Shown here one piece after another: positions 25,001 to 37,093 of a stretch of 64,000 nucleotides of DNA. This DNA comes from Dioscorea cayenensis subsp. rotundata. Taxonomy: Eukaryota; Streptophyta; Magnoliopsida; Dioscoreales; Dioscoreaceae. The stretch covers positions 496,001 through 560,000 of the forward strand of contig NC_052475.1 in assembly GCF_009730915.1 (NCBI RefSeq), in the 5' to 3' direction. How positions within the stretch are numbered: the stretch's first letter is position 1; the number at the start of each line of letters is the position of its first letter. The position numbers were made by a program, and so were the translations under genes. A model generated the notes under the pieces. That model saw nothing but the letters and a program-made list of their open reading frames with translations. It made no database searches and was not told the origin of the DNA.

Positions 25001-26809
25001 TGAAAAAGAAAAACCATAGTAAAGGAGCGAGGTGGGGGCTCTGCTACATAAGGCATGTCGGTAGACGAATGGCAAAGGAGGGGGTCCGCAGAAACACTAG
25101 TGTGTCGGCCAGTAATTAACACCAGAGGGAGATATGAGCGAGCTTAAACAGTGGGTGTTAAACTGCAGGCATTCATTTTTATCATCTGAGGACAGGTTTT
25201 TCAACAACAATGATCCTCCTCTGTCTGTCTCTCTATTTCAGTCAACATATTATTTTAAAAAAAAAATTTATTTGAGATTAACTGAGGCCAAAAGGAAAAG
25301 AAAAAGAAAAAAAAGCAGCTACTTAACTTGTGAGGTTAGACAGAGGAAAGTGACCACAAACTCAAAAGACTTTTAATAGAGGAAGAGGGGGAAATGCCGG
25401 TTGTCGGGCCCAATATATATACAGTTGCTATTAATTAATGGCGTGGTCATATAGGATTAGGAAGGAACAGGAAATAGAGAGGGGGCGTTGAGAGAGTAAA
25501 GGAGAGAGGCAGTCTAATTCGGTGGGCGTCAGTCATCAAGCCCAGATCTCACTATCCTGAACTAATAAATCTCGCTTCCAAGCCCCTTTTTCTTTAGAAT
25601 GTGTCACGGACACAGGGAAAAGATCAATGAACAAGGTCAAGAGAAAAATATTATTGTGTGACCTGCTGCACCGACACTCTCTTAAACTTTAAAGAGATAG
25701 ATAAATAGATAGATAGATCCCTTGTGCTAATTAATTAATGAATTGTGCATATGACGTTATGCTTACCGAACTTCCAACGGGCCTGGACGAGAGCCAAGTC
25801 AGGGTTTTGAGCGAGGAAAGGAATGGTGCGCCAGAGGAAGTCGGGTTCAGGTTGGAAGTCGGCATCAAAGATGACCACGTAGTCACACTGTTTGACATAG
25901 CTGTGTTTCATGCCTTCTTTGAGAGCCCCGGCCTTGTATCCATTTCTGTTGTCTCTGATCTCGTATCGGATATTAATGCCTTTGCTCGCCCACCTCCCAC
26001 ACTCCATCTCCACCAGATCCTGTGCCCACGCATGTCCAACAGCCAACAACAGGGTAAACTTATATCATCTTTTAACCATCTCATAATACGTACCATCAAT
26101 ATTCAATCAAAATTACAATGCCAATATTGGTTGAAAAGCAAGAAAAGGAGAGCAGCTTGCAGCCAATGAGCAGTTCCAAAGCAATTCACAGAGACAAAGA
26201 GGAAGGGGATATTGATATTATTTAATATTCTCCATCAAAAGAATTAAAAGTGCATTTGAGAGCAATACTAGGTTACCTTGATGGCCGGGTCTGTGGAGTC
26301 ATCAAGCACTTGGATTATAATGCGATCCGACGGCCATGATAACCCGCATGCGGCTCCAATGGAGAGCTGGTAAACCTGCAAATTTCCATCGAAAAGAGAG
26401 TAAAAAGTATACTAAGTCAAGCTATATATATATATATATATATTGAACTAAAATCTTAAAAATGATAAAAAACACACACCTCTTTTTCATTGTACATTGG
26501 GATCTGGACTAGAACCATAGGATAAACAGAATTGCCAAGCTCGAGATCATCCTTGATGGGTTCCCATTTGTATCTTTGTTCAGGCTTCTTACCGAATAGC
26601 TTGACGAGGATAATGACGAAAGCCATGTACACCTTCTCCACGAACAGCATTAGTGACATGATGAGGCAAAGGACAACCGCCAGCCTGAGAAGTGGGATGA
26701 TCACCGGCGCCTTTATCTGCTGCCACACGAACCCCATTTGTTCCGTTATGTCATCCCTTGTCCCCTGGAATGCATCTGGGAGCAACGTTGTTGATGGCAG
26801 CTTCTCCAT
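22005..26809 (-). CDS. CSLA: CslA glucomannan 4-beta-mannosyltransferase, nine exons
   Basis: A Golgi membrane glycosyltransferase (GT2) that polymerises the (gluco)mannan backbone from GDP-mannose and GDP-glucose. Exons: 26480-26809, 26277-26375, 25767-26019, 23635-23745, 23242-23378, 22969-23082, 22643-22842, 22285-22479, 22005-22167; all phases agree and give 533 residues, the usual CslA length. Seen in order: an N-terminal membrane helix ([20 protein letters not shown]), [20 protein letters not shown], first acidic motif VLDDSTD, the DxD motif [25 protein letters not shown], and QxxRW as QQHRW. These are followed by several C-terminal helices ending [11 protein letters not shown]. Intron 3 is 2 kb long. 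The start was taken at [14 protein letters not shown], as the frame upstream reads a CCTCT repeat. The gene is intact by eye. Which CslA paralogue it is cannot be told; the RAD5A neighbour suggests CSLA2. Confidence 0.95.
23172..23200. repeat. (GAT)n microsatellite in a CslA intron
   Basis: About nine perfect GAT units inside the intron between CslA exons 5 and 6. Confidence 0.9.
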
Positions 26810-26824
26810 TTCCCTCTCTGTTAT

Positions 26825-26852
26825 TCCTCTCCTCTCCTCTCCTCTCCTCTCC
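26825..26852. repeat. (CCTCT)n repeat in the CslA 5' leader
   Basis: Five or more CCTCT/CTCCT units directly upstream of the CslA start codon. On the minus strand this is an AGAGG repeat, likely within the 5' UTR. Confidence 0.85.
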
Positions 26853-27188
26853 TTGTTGCTAGAGCTAAAACAGGGGAGAAACAGAGGTGATTTATAAAGT
26901 GCTTGTATGGATCCCTTTCTCACCTTTTTTTTTGTTTTTGTTTTTGTTATTTTCTTTTTTAAATAAAGAAAAGAGAAATGTAAGCTGTTTGTTTATAAAG
27001 AAAGACAAAAAAAAAACCAAAGAAAAAGAAAATGGTGTTTTGATTGGATATGGGGTTTTGCTGTGGACGTACGCAAGACAATGTGCTTGAAGCTATAGAC
27101 TGACAGTCATTGGTTGGAATTGGAAAGCCCCTCCCTTGCTCTCTCTCTTTTGAGTTTTGAGCAATACACACAATACACACATTCGGTG

Positions 27189-27241
27189 ATAAAAATAAAA
27201 ATAAAAATAAAAATAAAAATAAAAATAAAAATAAAAATAAA
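27189..27241. repeat. (AAAAT)n microsatellite
   Basis: About ten tandem AAAAT units, roughly 400 bp upstream of the CslA start. Confidence 0.9.
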
Positions 27242-28612
27242 AAAGAATAAAAAGCCAAATGATAAGGGAACTTCAATCAAGGAATATAATCAAGCAGAGG
27301 GATGTCACACCTTCCTCTCTCTTCACCTAAAACTGCAAATCCTTCCACCTACTACTTATTTCCAAAGGAGAGAAGAAATTAAGATGGGCTAGCAATGCAG
27401 ATAGATGGTTAACAGAAGAAGAGGAAGAGAGAAAACCCCTTCTTCTTCTTCACCCTCCTGTCTGTCCACCCAGAGTTTGAGACAACGGCGTTCAGAAGAA
27501 GGCTCTTCTCTTGCAAATAAAAAAGGCAGAGGTTTGCTGTTGATTGTGTTTGTGTCGGCAGATGAATAAATGAATATGGACGCAAGAAAGAAAGAATCAA
27601 ACAAACAAACAAAAGAGAGGGAAGGAGAAAAAGAGAAAGAAGGCGGGCTCCAACGCAAAGCAGGGCACCCCAAATGCAAAACCTCAACTGCTTGCTTGGT
27701 TAGAAACCAGACCCTATAAATAAACATAAGACCCTCCTAAAACTGATTTATTATTTCATTTTGGTTAATAATTTTTGTTTGAAGGAAAAATTAGTAAACG
27801 GAAAAAAAACAAAACAAAATGCCCAACAAACGGAATCAATCCTGCATGAGCGAATGGTCCCAAGCATCCAGGCCAAACGGCCAACAACACCCTTTTATCA
27901 ATCTCTTCCATTAACTCATGCCCTTTACTTAGCCTGTTTATCTTGCCACACTTATTCACTTATTTTATCCAGCCCTGAATCATCTATCCTGCGAATCAAT
28001 ACCACTGCCCCACTTAAAACTTAGTTTAACGTCTCATACCTATTATAATTTTTTTTTAAAAAAAAAACTTTCTATTTTTTACCCACAAATTAAAGCCGCG
28101 TAACACAATTTAAAACACGAGAGTAGACAGGGCGGCCCATGACAATGACATTTTCAGAATAACTACCAATTTTTAGTTTACTTGCATTGTGGTCCGCATT
28201 ATGTTTCTCTTAGTTTGTAGTTTTCTTTTAGATGGGATTGCACGTTATTTTCCTTTTGAGTTTTTTTTTTTATTATTTTAAAAAACTACTATTCATAATA
28301 TACACTAAAATTTATTATAGTTCGTATATGCTAATTAAGTCGCAGATCACAAAACGTCAGTCGCTGCGGTTGTCACGGCGTGAAGAAATTAGAAAGCCAA
28401 ATAATAATAATATATAATTAGAAAGCCGTAGTGTCGGTGAGACGAATGGAGCTTTTGTATGCTGTTTGATCAGATAATGACACGTAGCCGAATTCTTCTC
28501 AAATTTCATACGCATGCACATGTAATTAAAGCCAAGGCCTGATAAACCGGAAGCCTTGCAACAAACAATATAGCACTTAATAATAGCACGGGATAGAAAT
28601 CTTCACGGCAAC

Positions 28613-28651
<39 letters not shown>

Positions 28652-28666
28652 TATATATATATATGT
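28613..28666. repeat. (ACATAT)n / (AT)n microsatellite
   Basis: Six or so ACATAT units grading into pure AT. Confidence 0.9.
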
Positions 28667-29035
28667 TTTTAAAAATAAATATTGACAGCAATATATGTTA
28701 TTATTTTTGTAACTTTACAGTAAAATTTTCCACCTGTCCACTCCTCTCTTCTCTCTGTTCATTAGTTGGGGCCCTGCCACCTGTACTTGTTTTCTTCTTT
28801 TTTTGATAAATGCCACCTGTACTTTTGTCTCTCTAAATTATGATACAATTTATCATCTACATAATAATTGCACTTTCCAATTTTTTTTATTATTTTCATT
28901 TTCTCATGGTGCTTTTAAAGATGGCTCCGCAATGGAGAACTTTCTTGTTACAGGAGAATTGCCGTTTTCGTTGCAAGAGAGCTTATCAACATTTTTAAAA
29001 ATAACTAAACAAATAATCATGCTTTCTCTTTTTCT

Positions 29036-29645
29036 TCTTTTTAAAAAGAGTGGATAAACCACTGATTTATTGAAGGAAAAGATAAAAAGTACTAAATAGG
29101 TAAGTCCTCTCACCGGGAAGTGAGGAACATAAGTACTGACTAAAAAAAGCAGAGCAGGAAAGTAAATAAAGAGTCTAGCGGTAGGAAGATATCGTCTAGC
29201 GTCTCGGGCACTGTCTAGAAATGTAGAAGGAGAACTACTCTGCAGGGTGCATTGTGGTCGGAGCCGCTAGTAGGATTAGAGGTTCTAGCGCTATAGAAGT
29301 TGAGTGAGTCACTTGATTTTTCACGTGATGCTTCGTTGAGATTTTTGTTGATACCTATCAGTGATTTGTAGAGAGCGAGAGAAGCATATTAGCGAGTTGT
29401 ATAAATAATATTGAGATGCGAAGATGCGGACAAATGAAATATCGCGATTGTTTCTTTCGAGCCAAAGCGTTCCACAATATTGCGGGAAGTGAGATCCCGG
29501 GAGGATTCGGAGTTGAGGGGCTAAGGATGGTATCCAATTGGTCCGATGAAGGGAATTGTCTATGGAAGAGAGTGTAATTCTAAAATTTGAGGAAAAAAAT
29601 GCCCAGATGCGTTTGGAGAAAACACAGTCTTTCTCTTTTTCAGCA
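29036..29645 (-). mobile_element. 5'-truncated LINE copy with 15-bp target duplication
   Basis: A minus-strand piece of the LINE family seen in full at 32.7-37.1 kb. Its frame includes SKRIWAFFSSN and TLWLERNNRDI, matching AKRIWAFFTQS and NIWLERNSRIF in the longer copy. Its low-coordinate end has the same GTGGATAAACCACTGATTTA tail region preceded by a T-rich stretch (the poly-A tail read in reverse). Both sides carry the 15 bases GCTTTCTCTTTTTCT (29021-29035 and 29646-29660), a target-site duplication. It holds only the ORF2 C-terminus and 3' UTR, is broken by stops, and is more diverged than the other copies. Confidence 0.85.
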
Positions 29646-29660
29646 GCTTTCTCTTTTTCT

Positions 29661-32600
29661 CCCAACCTTTTTTTTTAAAAAAAATTTAGATAAACCATAA
29701 TTTATTAATAAAAAACAATAAGTAGAAAAACAAAATGACCCGATAAAAATAAAACAAACACAATATACCAAACTCAGAAAAATAAATCATCCATGAAAAA
29801 GAGATAATTAAAATAGTTACAGAACAAAAACTATAACGACTTGGAGATAATTAAAACACGAGAGTTATAAATTAAATAAATTTAATAATTTTGATTTGAC
29901 ATGTTGATTTATTGAATTATTGGATGAAAAATATAAAAATAAAACAAAATACAGATATCAACTACTTTTTATTTATTCACACTTGATTTTTTGCCCATAA
30001 TATTCTCTTAAAAAAAACTCAAGATAAAATCTTAAAGTCAACATAAAACGATGATACATGTGTGTTGAGATATTAACTCAAGGTTTGTACTCGTCCATGA
30101 TTTTTCTCAAATGAGAGGGCGCTTGTCACTCATTTATCAATATATATATTGTGATCAATGTTTTATAATTTATGTAATTTAGTAAGTAGACAGAGTACAC
30201 CATTTTATGATTGCATATTATTTTGGAGTTGAGTGTAGAATATTTGTCGAGTGCATTCTGATGCATCTTCACCCTATCATAAGGGGCCAAGTAGATGTAT
30301 TTGATTGCAGCTAGTAGTATAATCAATATATATATATATATATATTTGTTTGATAAAGTGAATCAACCATATACATTAAAGATAAAAAACAATCAATAAT
30401 TTTTTCAAAAAATAGTTTATTAAAATTTTAAAAAATGATTAGAAAAAAAAATGGGAAAAAATAAAATATAGAGTCTACTAGCAATGAAAATGTAACATAA
30501 GCAAAACTAGCTACATAAAAAAAAAGATCCTTAGTAACATTTTTGAAAAAAGATAAAAGGTTTCAAATTGCTCTTCTTTTATCTTCCTTTTCGCTTTTCC
30601 TTATTCTCTGTTATTCTCATCTCTGGTGAGGATAGCGAGACTCTACTTTCATTTCAGGTGTTTGTTGTATTTTTTTATTTGTCTTTGTTGCTTCAGGTTT
30701 GCTTCATTTTTAATAAATTTATGATTTATCCACTTTATTCAAAAACCAAACCGTAAGTGGTTTGCTCATGATAGCAATAGGTATGTTAGATATATAGATT
30801 AGCTAAAATCTAAGTTGATCAATGACTCTTCAATATTTGTCCGATCATGAACTCGATCAAGACTTCTTTCAATGGAATTGATCTGAGTCCTCCGGCAGCT
30901 TGATTCTACTTCACTGTAGTATTCTTTGACAAAATAAACAGTGAGGCTGAGATATTTGCAGACTAATCTATTATATATATATATATATATATAAAATCTC
31001 ATTTTTTTATTTATTTGGAAAGATAAATAAATATACGAGTGCTCTTATCATCATATAGACAATGGTTATAGACATCTAATGCAAGTGGGAGACTGGAGTG
31101 CTGACTGTTTTTGAAAAGAGTAGTTTTGGCTCTTAATTTGAAGACATTGATTAAAAGGGTTGCTTTTCCAAAACATAATTAGATATTGAAGGGAGCAGGC
31201 ACTGTTTGCAGGGGACTCTCTAGCTTGCTCTCTCGACGAGACCTAGGGTATTAATGTGATCTCTTACATCGAACAACCTCCTGTCATGTCATGAGATATT
31301 CAAGACGGAACTCACGGTCTGACTTTTCTTACTCTTTTGTCAACCTACTGACAAATTCTGATGATGATATAGAGAATAAAATTAATAACGGACAAAAATA
31401 AGAAAGGGTCATCTTGCAGGGGCCGGGCATCCAATAACAAATTAATTAACCTGATGTATGGCGCATATATAGGTTTAACCAGAGCTAGCGTGTGCATGAG
31501 TAGTCTGTTTGGTAGATCAAATCAAACTATACATACATACATACATGCGTTGGTAACACCAAACCGGCTTTTGCTTGTTTAGTATGCTCACTCTGTTTCT
31601 GCAAGCCTTGAATAAGCCTACAGTATTTAAATGTTTACCATTTCATCCTGATCTGTAGTTGCAAAGTTCGTGCCAATCAAGTGATGGCTGCATGCACTGC
31701 ATTCACTTCAGGTTGAGGGCCATCGTTTGGACTTTGGACACAAATGCTTTGCTCATCATAACGGTCAGCCGTGTTGTTCAACTACAATGCACAGTGCTGA
31801 CGAAGCCTTTATGGTTGCGTGCGGGGCTCGTGCTTCCGGGTATATTAATTATATACACGTACGGGCTGGCGTACGTGTGTGCTATCTGAAGACGTACAAA
31901 CAATTAGTACAAGTACCATTCGTGGTATATAGTATATACACATATATGCAAGGGTGTCTTTATCAGTCAAGGAGATAGCTAGTCAATCAATTTCCTCGAT
32001 CGCCTTGAGTTAGCTTGAGAATATTTAAACGTATATTGGATGAATGTTTTGTCTTGATCACCTCTCCTTAAATTAATATTAATAGTGTGCACTTACTCTC
32101 TTGCTTTCTTTATGTGGATGGAAGTATTTGGAATGAGGAGTTCCTTATACTTCATTTAAATGCCGTTGATATATTTTTATATTAGCATATATATATATAT
32201 ATAGGGCACAGTCACAGTGAATAATACTAATTGGAGATACATCATACATATATAAATAATTAATTATATAATAATTAAGCTGCACCATGCAAAACTTGTT
32301 GAAGAAGACCATATATAAAATACCTGCCTACAAGAGAATACCAATTAAATAAGGCGTGATATTTAATCCTGGACCCGGCCGCTTAATTTCTGATCTTAAT
32401 TAATTAATTATTCCAAATATGACAGAAGCGTTAGATGAGCTTTCAATTTATGGTTGCTAAAGTCCAATGGCGCACTGCGCCTGCGTCTTTTGTGACTTTG
32501 TCCCCGTTTTAGTGCAAAATGTCTAAGCAGTAAGCACAACACGAAACTAAACCAAGGCATACGATCTCTGATCACCTGCATGCCGCATGAGTTCCGAAAT

Positions 32601-32667
32601 ATAAGCGCTGGTTAATTAATTAGCAATTAATTTGAGCTTGTTTCTTGAATATATGGCTGGCTAGAAT
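29661..32667. other. AT-rich gene-free DNA
   Basis: Mostly low-complexity AT-rich sequence with (TA)n runs near 30.33, 30.98 and 32.19 kb. Apart from a possible LINE tail at 30570-30745 I see nothing in it. A plus-strand frame at 31659-31978 contains a Cys/His-rich stretch (GHKCFAHHNGQPCCSTTMHS), but I recognise no family. Confidence 0.4.
30570..30745 (+). mobile_element. Possible LINE 3' tail fragment
   Basis: The order CTTTTATCTTCC, TTATTCTCTGTTATTCTCAT, TCTGGTGAG and finally GATTTATCCACTTTATTC parallels the 3' end of the LINE tail at 44.98-46.41 kb. No target duplication was found, and similarity is only moderate. Confidence 0.4.
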
Positions 32668-32888
32668 TCTGATGCGTTTTTTTTTTTTTTTGATGAAAAG
32701 TGGATAAACCACTCGATTTATTGAGAAAAGAAAAACGATGCGAGGATAAAAATACTCTCACCAGAAGTGAAGGAGAAAAGTACAATAAAGCAACTGAAAG
32801 AAAATAACAGGAGGTAAAAGCATGTTCAGGCGGAAGACACCGTCTGGTATCTCAGGCCTGACCAGAAGATCTGGTGGTGCAACAACTC

Positions 32889-35800
32889 TTATGGGTGGTC
32901 GTGATCACCGAGAGGATTTGATGCGCCTGCGCTGAGGAAGTTAAGAGAGCGCTTGATTTTCTGTGAAGCTTCATTGAGTGTTTGTTGATGTCTATCCGCT
33001 GCTGTTGGGAACCATGAAAGAAGCATATTAGCAGTTTTAAAAATTATGTTTAAATGTGGTAAATCAGTCTGTTGAAAGATACGAGAGTTCCTTTCAAGCC
33101 AAATATTCCATAAAATTGCGCGGGAAATGAGGTCCCAGAGTGGTCGGATTCGAGGTGCAAGGGACAGAATCCAGGAGGTCCACAATATCGGGATGGATTG
33201 TGGAAGAGAAGAAGAATCTAAAGATTGAGTAAAGAATGCCCAGATGCGTTTGGCGAATTCGCAATCGATGAAAAGATGTTGAATATTCTCGACATCGTTG
33301 TGACGAGAGGACACAGTGTCGATGGAATTTTTGGAAATTACAACCTTTCTTGAATAAGCTAGATAGAGTGAGGATCTTGTCTTCTCCAAACTAGCCGAAA
33401 GTGAAGCAGTGATTTTCTGTGAGGGTTACGACTCTTCCAAAAAAATGGGGGTCACAGTGAGTCACGGGTTCCACCATCAATTAGATATTTATAGTAGGAT
33501 TTAACTGAGAAAGTGCCACTTTTTTCAAGGTTCCAATTAAGAGAGTCATTCTGAGTGTGAGAACATTCAGGGATAATATCAAGAAGGGGAGACAGCGTGT
33601 CTTGTGTGGCCGTATGAAATAAGAGATCCGTGTTATTAATAAATTGTGAGAATTGCCTGACAGTTATCCAAGGAGCTTTACAATCATTGAAAAGGTCAGG
33701 CCAATGGTTTCTTAGTAGGATTCCTGCGTGCCAGCGGTCAAACCAAAGAAAGGTATTGGAGCCACTATTGATCTTTTTAGAAATACAAGATCGGAAGGAT
33801 GGAAGAGTAGAAGTCACACCCGCCCAGAAAAAAGATTTATTTCTGGGTGGATTGTGGAAAAGGATTCCGTTTATATCTCTGATAGAGTAATTGGCATGAA
33901 TAATTTTGGCCCAACCACAATTTGGGTTGCAAGAAAGTTTCCACCACCATTTTCCAAGTAAAGCATTATTGAAGGTCTGAAGGTCAAGAATACCCCAACC
34001 GCCCATATCTCGCGGTCTAGTAATCCTTTTCCAGGCAATTAATCTGATTCCTTTGGGGCCCAAGTCAGGGCCTTTCCAGAGAAAATCTCTCCGAATTTTG
34101 TCAATTTCCTTGATCACCCATGCAGGAAACTTGAAAACCGACATCCAGTATACAGACATGGAGGAAAGGACAGAATTTACAAGAGTTAAACGTCCACCAA
34201 GCGATAAATAGTTTGCTTTCCAGGAAGTAAGCCTCGAACGAACCATGCCAGTGATAATAGCCCAGTCATTCCGTCTAGGTCGTCGACCAGAGAGAGGAAT
34301 ACCTAAGTAAGTGATTGGAAGGCTGCTACGGGAACAGTTAAGGATTCTAGCAGAGGAGTGATGGGGTTGGAAGCCGTAGTTAGAGGAAAAGAGGCAGCTT
34401 TTAGAGTAATTAATTGTCAATCCAGAAGACCCCTCATAAAGATACAAAATAAGTTTGATGATTTTTAGGTCTTCATGTCCTCCAGTAGAAAAGATTAGGA
34501 GATCATCAGCATATTGGAAGTGACAAATGCTATCAGCATGATTCAGAGGGACCCCAATCAAGACTTTGGATTTGAGCGCATGGAAGAACATAGCGCTCAA
34601 AACATCAGTGACCAGGGCAAAGAGTAAAGGAGAAAGGGGATCACCTTGCCTTAGACCTCTTTTACAACGAATGTATCCCTGGGTAGTTCCATTGATAATG
34701 AATTGAGCCTTAGCAGTGCTAAGGATGGAGTTGACCCAAGAAAGCCATTTAGGTCCAAAGCCTCTTGCGGCTAGAATATCAAGTAGGAAGTTCCAGTCTA
34801 CTGAATCAAAAGCTTTTGCGAAATCAACTTTAAAAATGTGACCAAGTCGTTTTCTTTTTTGGAGATTGAAAATGACTTCTTGAGCGCCAACAATATTGTC
34901 CGCAATACATCTGCCCTTGATGAAACCAGATTGTGCATCGTCAACTAATAAATTGATTACTGTACTAAGACGATTAGCAAGTATTTTGGAGATGATTTTA
35001 CAAGTGGAATTGATAAGGCTGATGGGACGGTAATCCGCAACAATGGCAGGCGAATTAATTTTAGCAATAAGAGCGATATGAATCCAGTTAATACGCTCAA
35101 GATTAATGGTACCCTCATAGAAGTCTTCGCAAAGTTTGACAATTGAGGGTTGGAGTAGGGTCCAGTGTTTTTGAAAGAAGAACATGGGAAAGCCATCCGG
35201 ACCTGGTGATTTGTCGGGGTTGAGACCAAAAACTGCAAGTTTAATTTCTTCAGGAGTGAAAGGAATTTCAAGCTGTGAGAGATCGATTCTTCCCTTATGA
35301 TTAAAAAGGAAGTTCCAGTCAAGGAGGAATCTATTTGGTAACGAGGTGCCAAAGGCTGAACAGTAGTGGTTTGTGAAGATTCTACCGATATGTTCGTTGC
35401 CAGTTATCCAATGATCCTCCTGAAGAATGCGAGGGATAAGATTTCTATTTCTCCTTCCGTTAGCGATGTTGTGAAAAAATTTTGTATTGGAGTCCCCTTC
35501 TCTAAGCCAAGTAATTCTAGACCGTTGTTTCCAGTAAATTTCTTCCTGATTTAAAATGGTGTAGAGTTCAGATCTGATTTGAGAAAGACGGTTAGACTCA
35601 TCCTCAGATAATGGTCTGGTTTCTCCGATAATGTCAATGGAATGTAATTCAAACAGGAGAGTACATTTTAGAATCTTGGAAGCGCAAAAGGTGTTTTTGG
35701 ACCAGGTGCGGAGATTGGATTTTAAATGAGCAAGTTTTTTGGATAAGATAAACGCTCCGCAACCAACAGGATTAAGTTCTGACCACCAATCTTGAACAAG

Positions 35801-36569
35801 AATTGTGACATCAGGATTGGTATACCAGAATTTTTCAAATTTGAAGAGTCGGGATCGCTTAAAGTGTGTTCCAAAATTGAGGCAGATGGGAGAATGATCC
35901 GAACCAAATGCGGGGAGATCAAATTGGGTAGATCCGGGATATAAGGAATCCCAATCATGAGAATAAAAGAAATGCATCGAGGCGGACCCAAATAGGATTA
36001 GATTGTCCGTTAGTCCATGTGAATTTTCTCCCACTAATAGGGGGATCGATGAGATCAAGCTCACTTAGGAGGTTCTGGGAAGTGATGATATCTCTAGGAT
36101 TAGAGATGCCGTTATTTTTGTCTTCAAGGGAAAAGACCGTATTGAAGTCACCACAGACGATCCAGGGAGTTGATATAAGGTTTCTTAAAGTCCGGAGTTC
36201 ATTCCAGAAATCAGATCTAATGGTTCTGGAGTTAGGCCCATAGACGCTAGAGCAGGTCCAGGTGGAGTTATCGGAACGATTTGTGAATCTGATGGTAATA
36301 GAAAAGGATCCCTTATGAAATAGGTTACCAATAAGAAGCGAGCTATTCCAGGCGAGGATAATTCCTCCTGCAGTGCCTTGGGCCGGTATGAATTCAAAAG
36401 AGTCGATACGTTTACCTCCAATTAATCTCCAGAGGGAGCTATGAATATTTTGGAGTTTAGATTCTTGGAAGCAAATAATGTCTGCTTTGGAATTTAAAAT
36501 AACTTCTTTCACAAGGTGGCATTTAGAGGGTCTGCCTAGACCTCTGACATTCCAATTTAAAATAATCAT
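32889..36569 (-). pseudogene. LINE ORF2: endonuclease and reverse transcriptase, frameshifted
   Basis: In the element's own strand: an APE-like endonuclease (starts MIILNWNVRGLGRPS; has CFQESKLQ, VYGPN, CGDFN and, after the break, GSDHSP), then reverse transcriptase (SPGPDGFP, ADYRPISL, SGFIKGRCIADNI, GLRQGDPLSPLLF, FQYADDLLIF as the catalytic box), then the zf-RVT region (ENIQHLFIDCEFAKRIWAF). The frame breaks near 35965-35985, at the end of the endonuclease in a T-run, and again at about 33390-33452, before the zinc-finger part. The YADD box is intact. It is described only as a decayed genomic copy. Confidence 0.88.
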
Positions 36570-36584
36570 AAAAACAGATGAAGT

Positions 36585-37081
36585 CTAAGTAGGTCTCGAA
36601 TGGGACCCAAGGTATACCGGGGATTTGGAGTTTCTATCGTCTTCGAGAGATCTTAATTTGTCTAGGCATTTGTTTTTATGACTAGGGGAGCCTAGGAATT
36701 TAATGCCACAAGAATTACTGTAATTAAGAATTTGAGCATCAGTCCAAGAAGAAAAAACTGAATTAAGCAGGGAGGGCGTACCTTCTCGTGGGTCTTCAGG
36801 GATTTTTTTTTTTGAAGATCGGGGGGGGAGGTACGAACCCAGCTTCTTCATTCCATCGTCCTGATGGTTTCTTGGGTCTGTCACTTCTTCTGAGTTGTTT
36901 AGAGTCTGGGTGAGGATGTTTTGGAGCATCTTCCTTGGTACTGGCTATATCAGGTACATGGACATTTTGGAGATCGTTGTCTTCCTGCACAATGCAGTTT
37001 TCATTAGGAAGTAGATCCTCATCATCCATGTCATGATCAAGAATATTCTCATCATCTCCCCAGTCAAGGAGTTCTTCATCA
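36585..37081 (-). pseudogene. LINE ORF1 C-terminal remnant
   Basis: Two overlapping frames joined by a frameshift near 36811-36830 (a G/C-run next to an A-run). The first is acidic then basic (RSDRPKKPSGRWNEEAGFVP); the second ends LYLGSH-like, shortly before ORF2. No CCHC zinc knuckle or RNA-binding domain remains because the element is truncated 5' of here. Sixteen bases separate its stop from the ORF2 start, usual spacing for plant L1s. Confidence 0.7.
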
Positions 37082-37093
37082 TCTGATGCGTTT

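Larger units (their letters stand above)
26853..29020. other. CslA upstream region and gene-free DNA
   Basis: Probable CslA promoter, then AT-rich DNA with two microsatellites: about ten AAAAT units at 27189-27241 and an ACATAT/AT run at 28613-28666. Open frames here are low complexity and I see no gene. Confidence 0.5.
32677..37081 (-). mobile_element. LINE (L1-type) retrotransposon, 5'-truncated, 12-bp target duplication
   Basis: A 4.4-kb non-LTR element on the minus strand. Its 3' end is a poly-A tract (T-run at 32677-32691). The 12 bases TCTGATGCGTTT occur at 32668-32679, running into the T-run, and again at 37082-37093, and are read as the target duplication. The element therefore starts inside its ORF1, at the acidic DDEELLDWGDDENILDH stretch. 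The first methionine of that frame (37107) belongs to flanking DNA. It carries an ORF1 remnant and a nearly complete ORF2 (endonuclease, reverse transcriptase, C-terminal zf-RVT) with at least three frame breaks, so it cannot move on its own. Confidence 0.88.

Noticed and set aside
27389-27727. 112-codon minus-strand frame upstream of CslA as an extra exon
   Set aside because: It is low complexity (Phe/Ser/Leu from AG-rich DNA) and CslA already has a complete family-length N-terminus.
31659-31978. Overlapping plus-strand frames with a Cys/His-rich stretch
   Set aside because: No motif spacing that fits a known zinc finger or cysteine-rich peptide family, no signal peptide, and no supporting exons.
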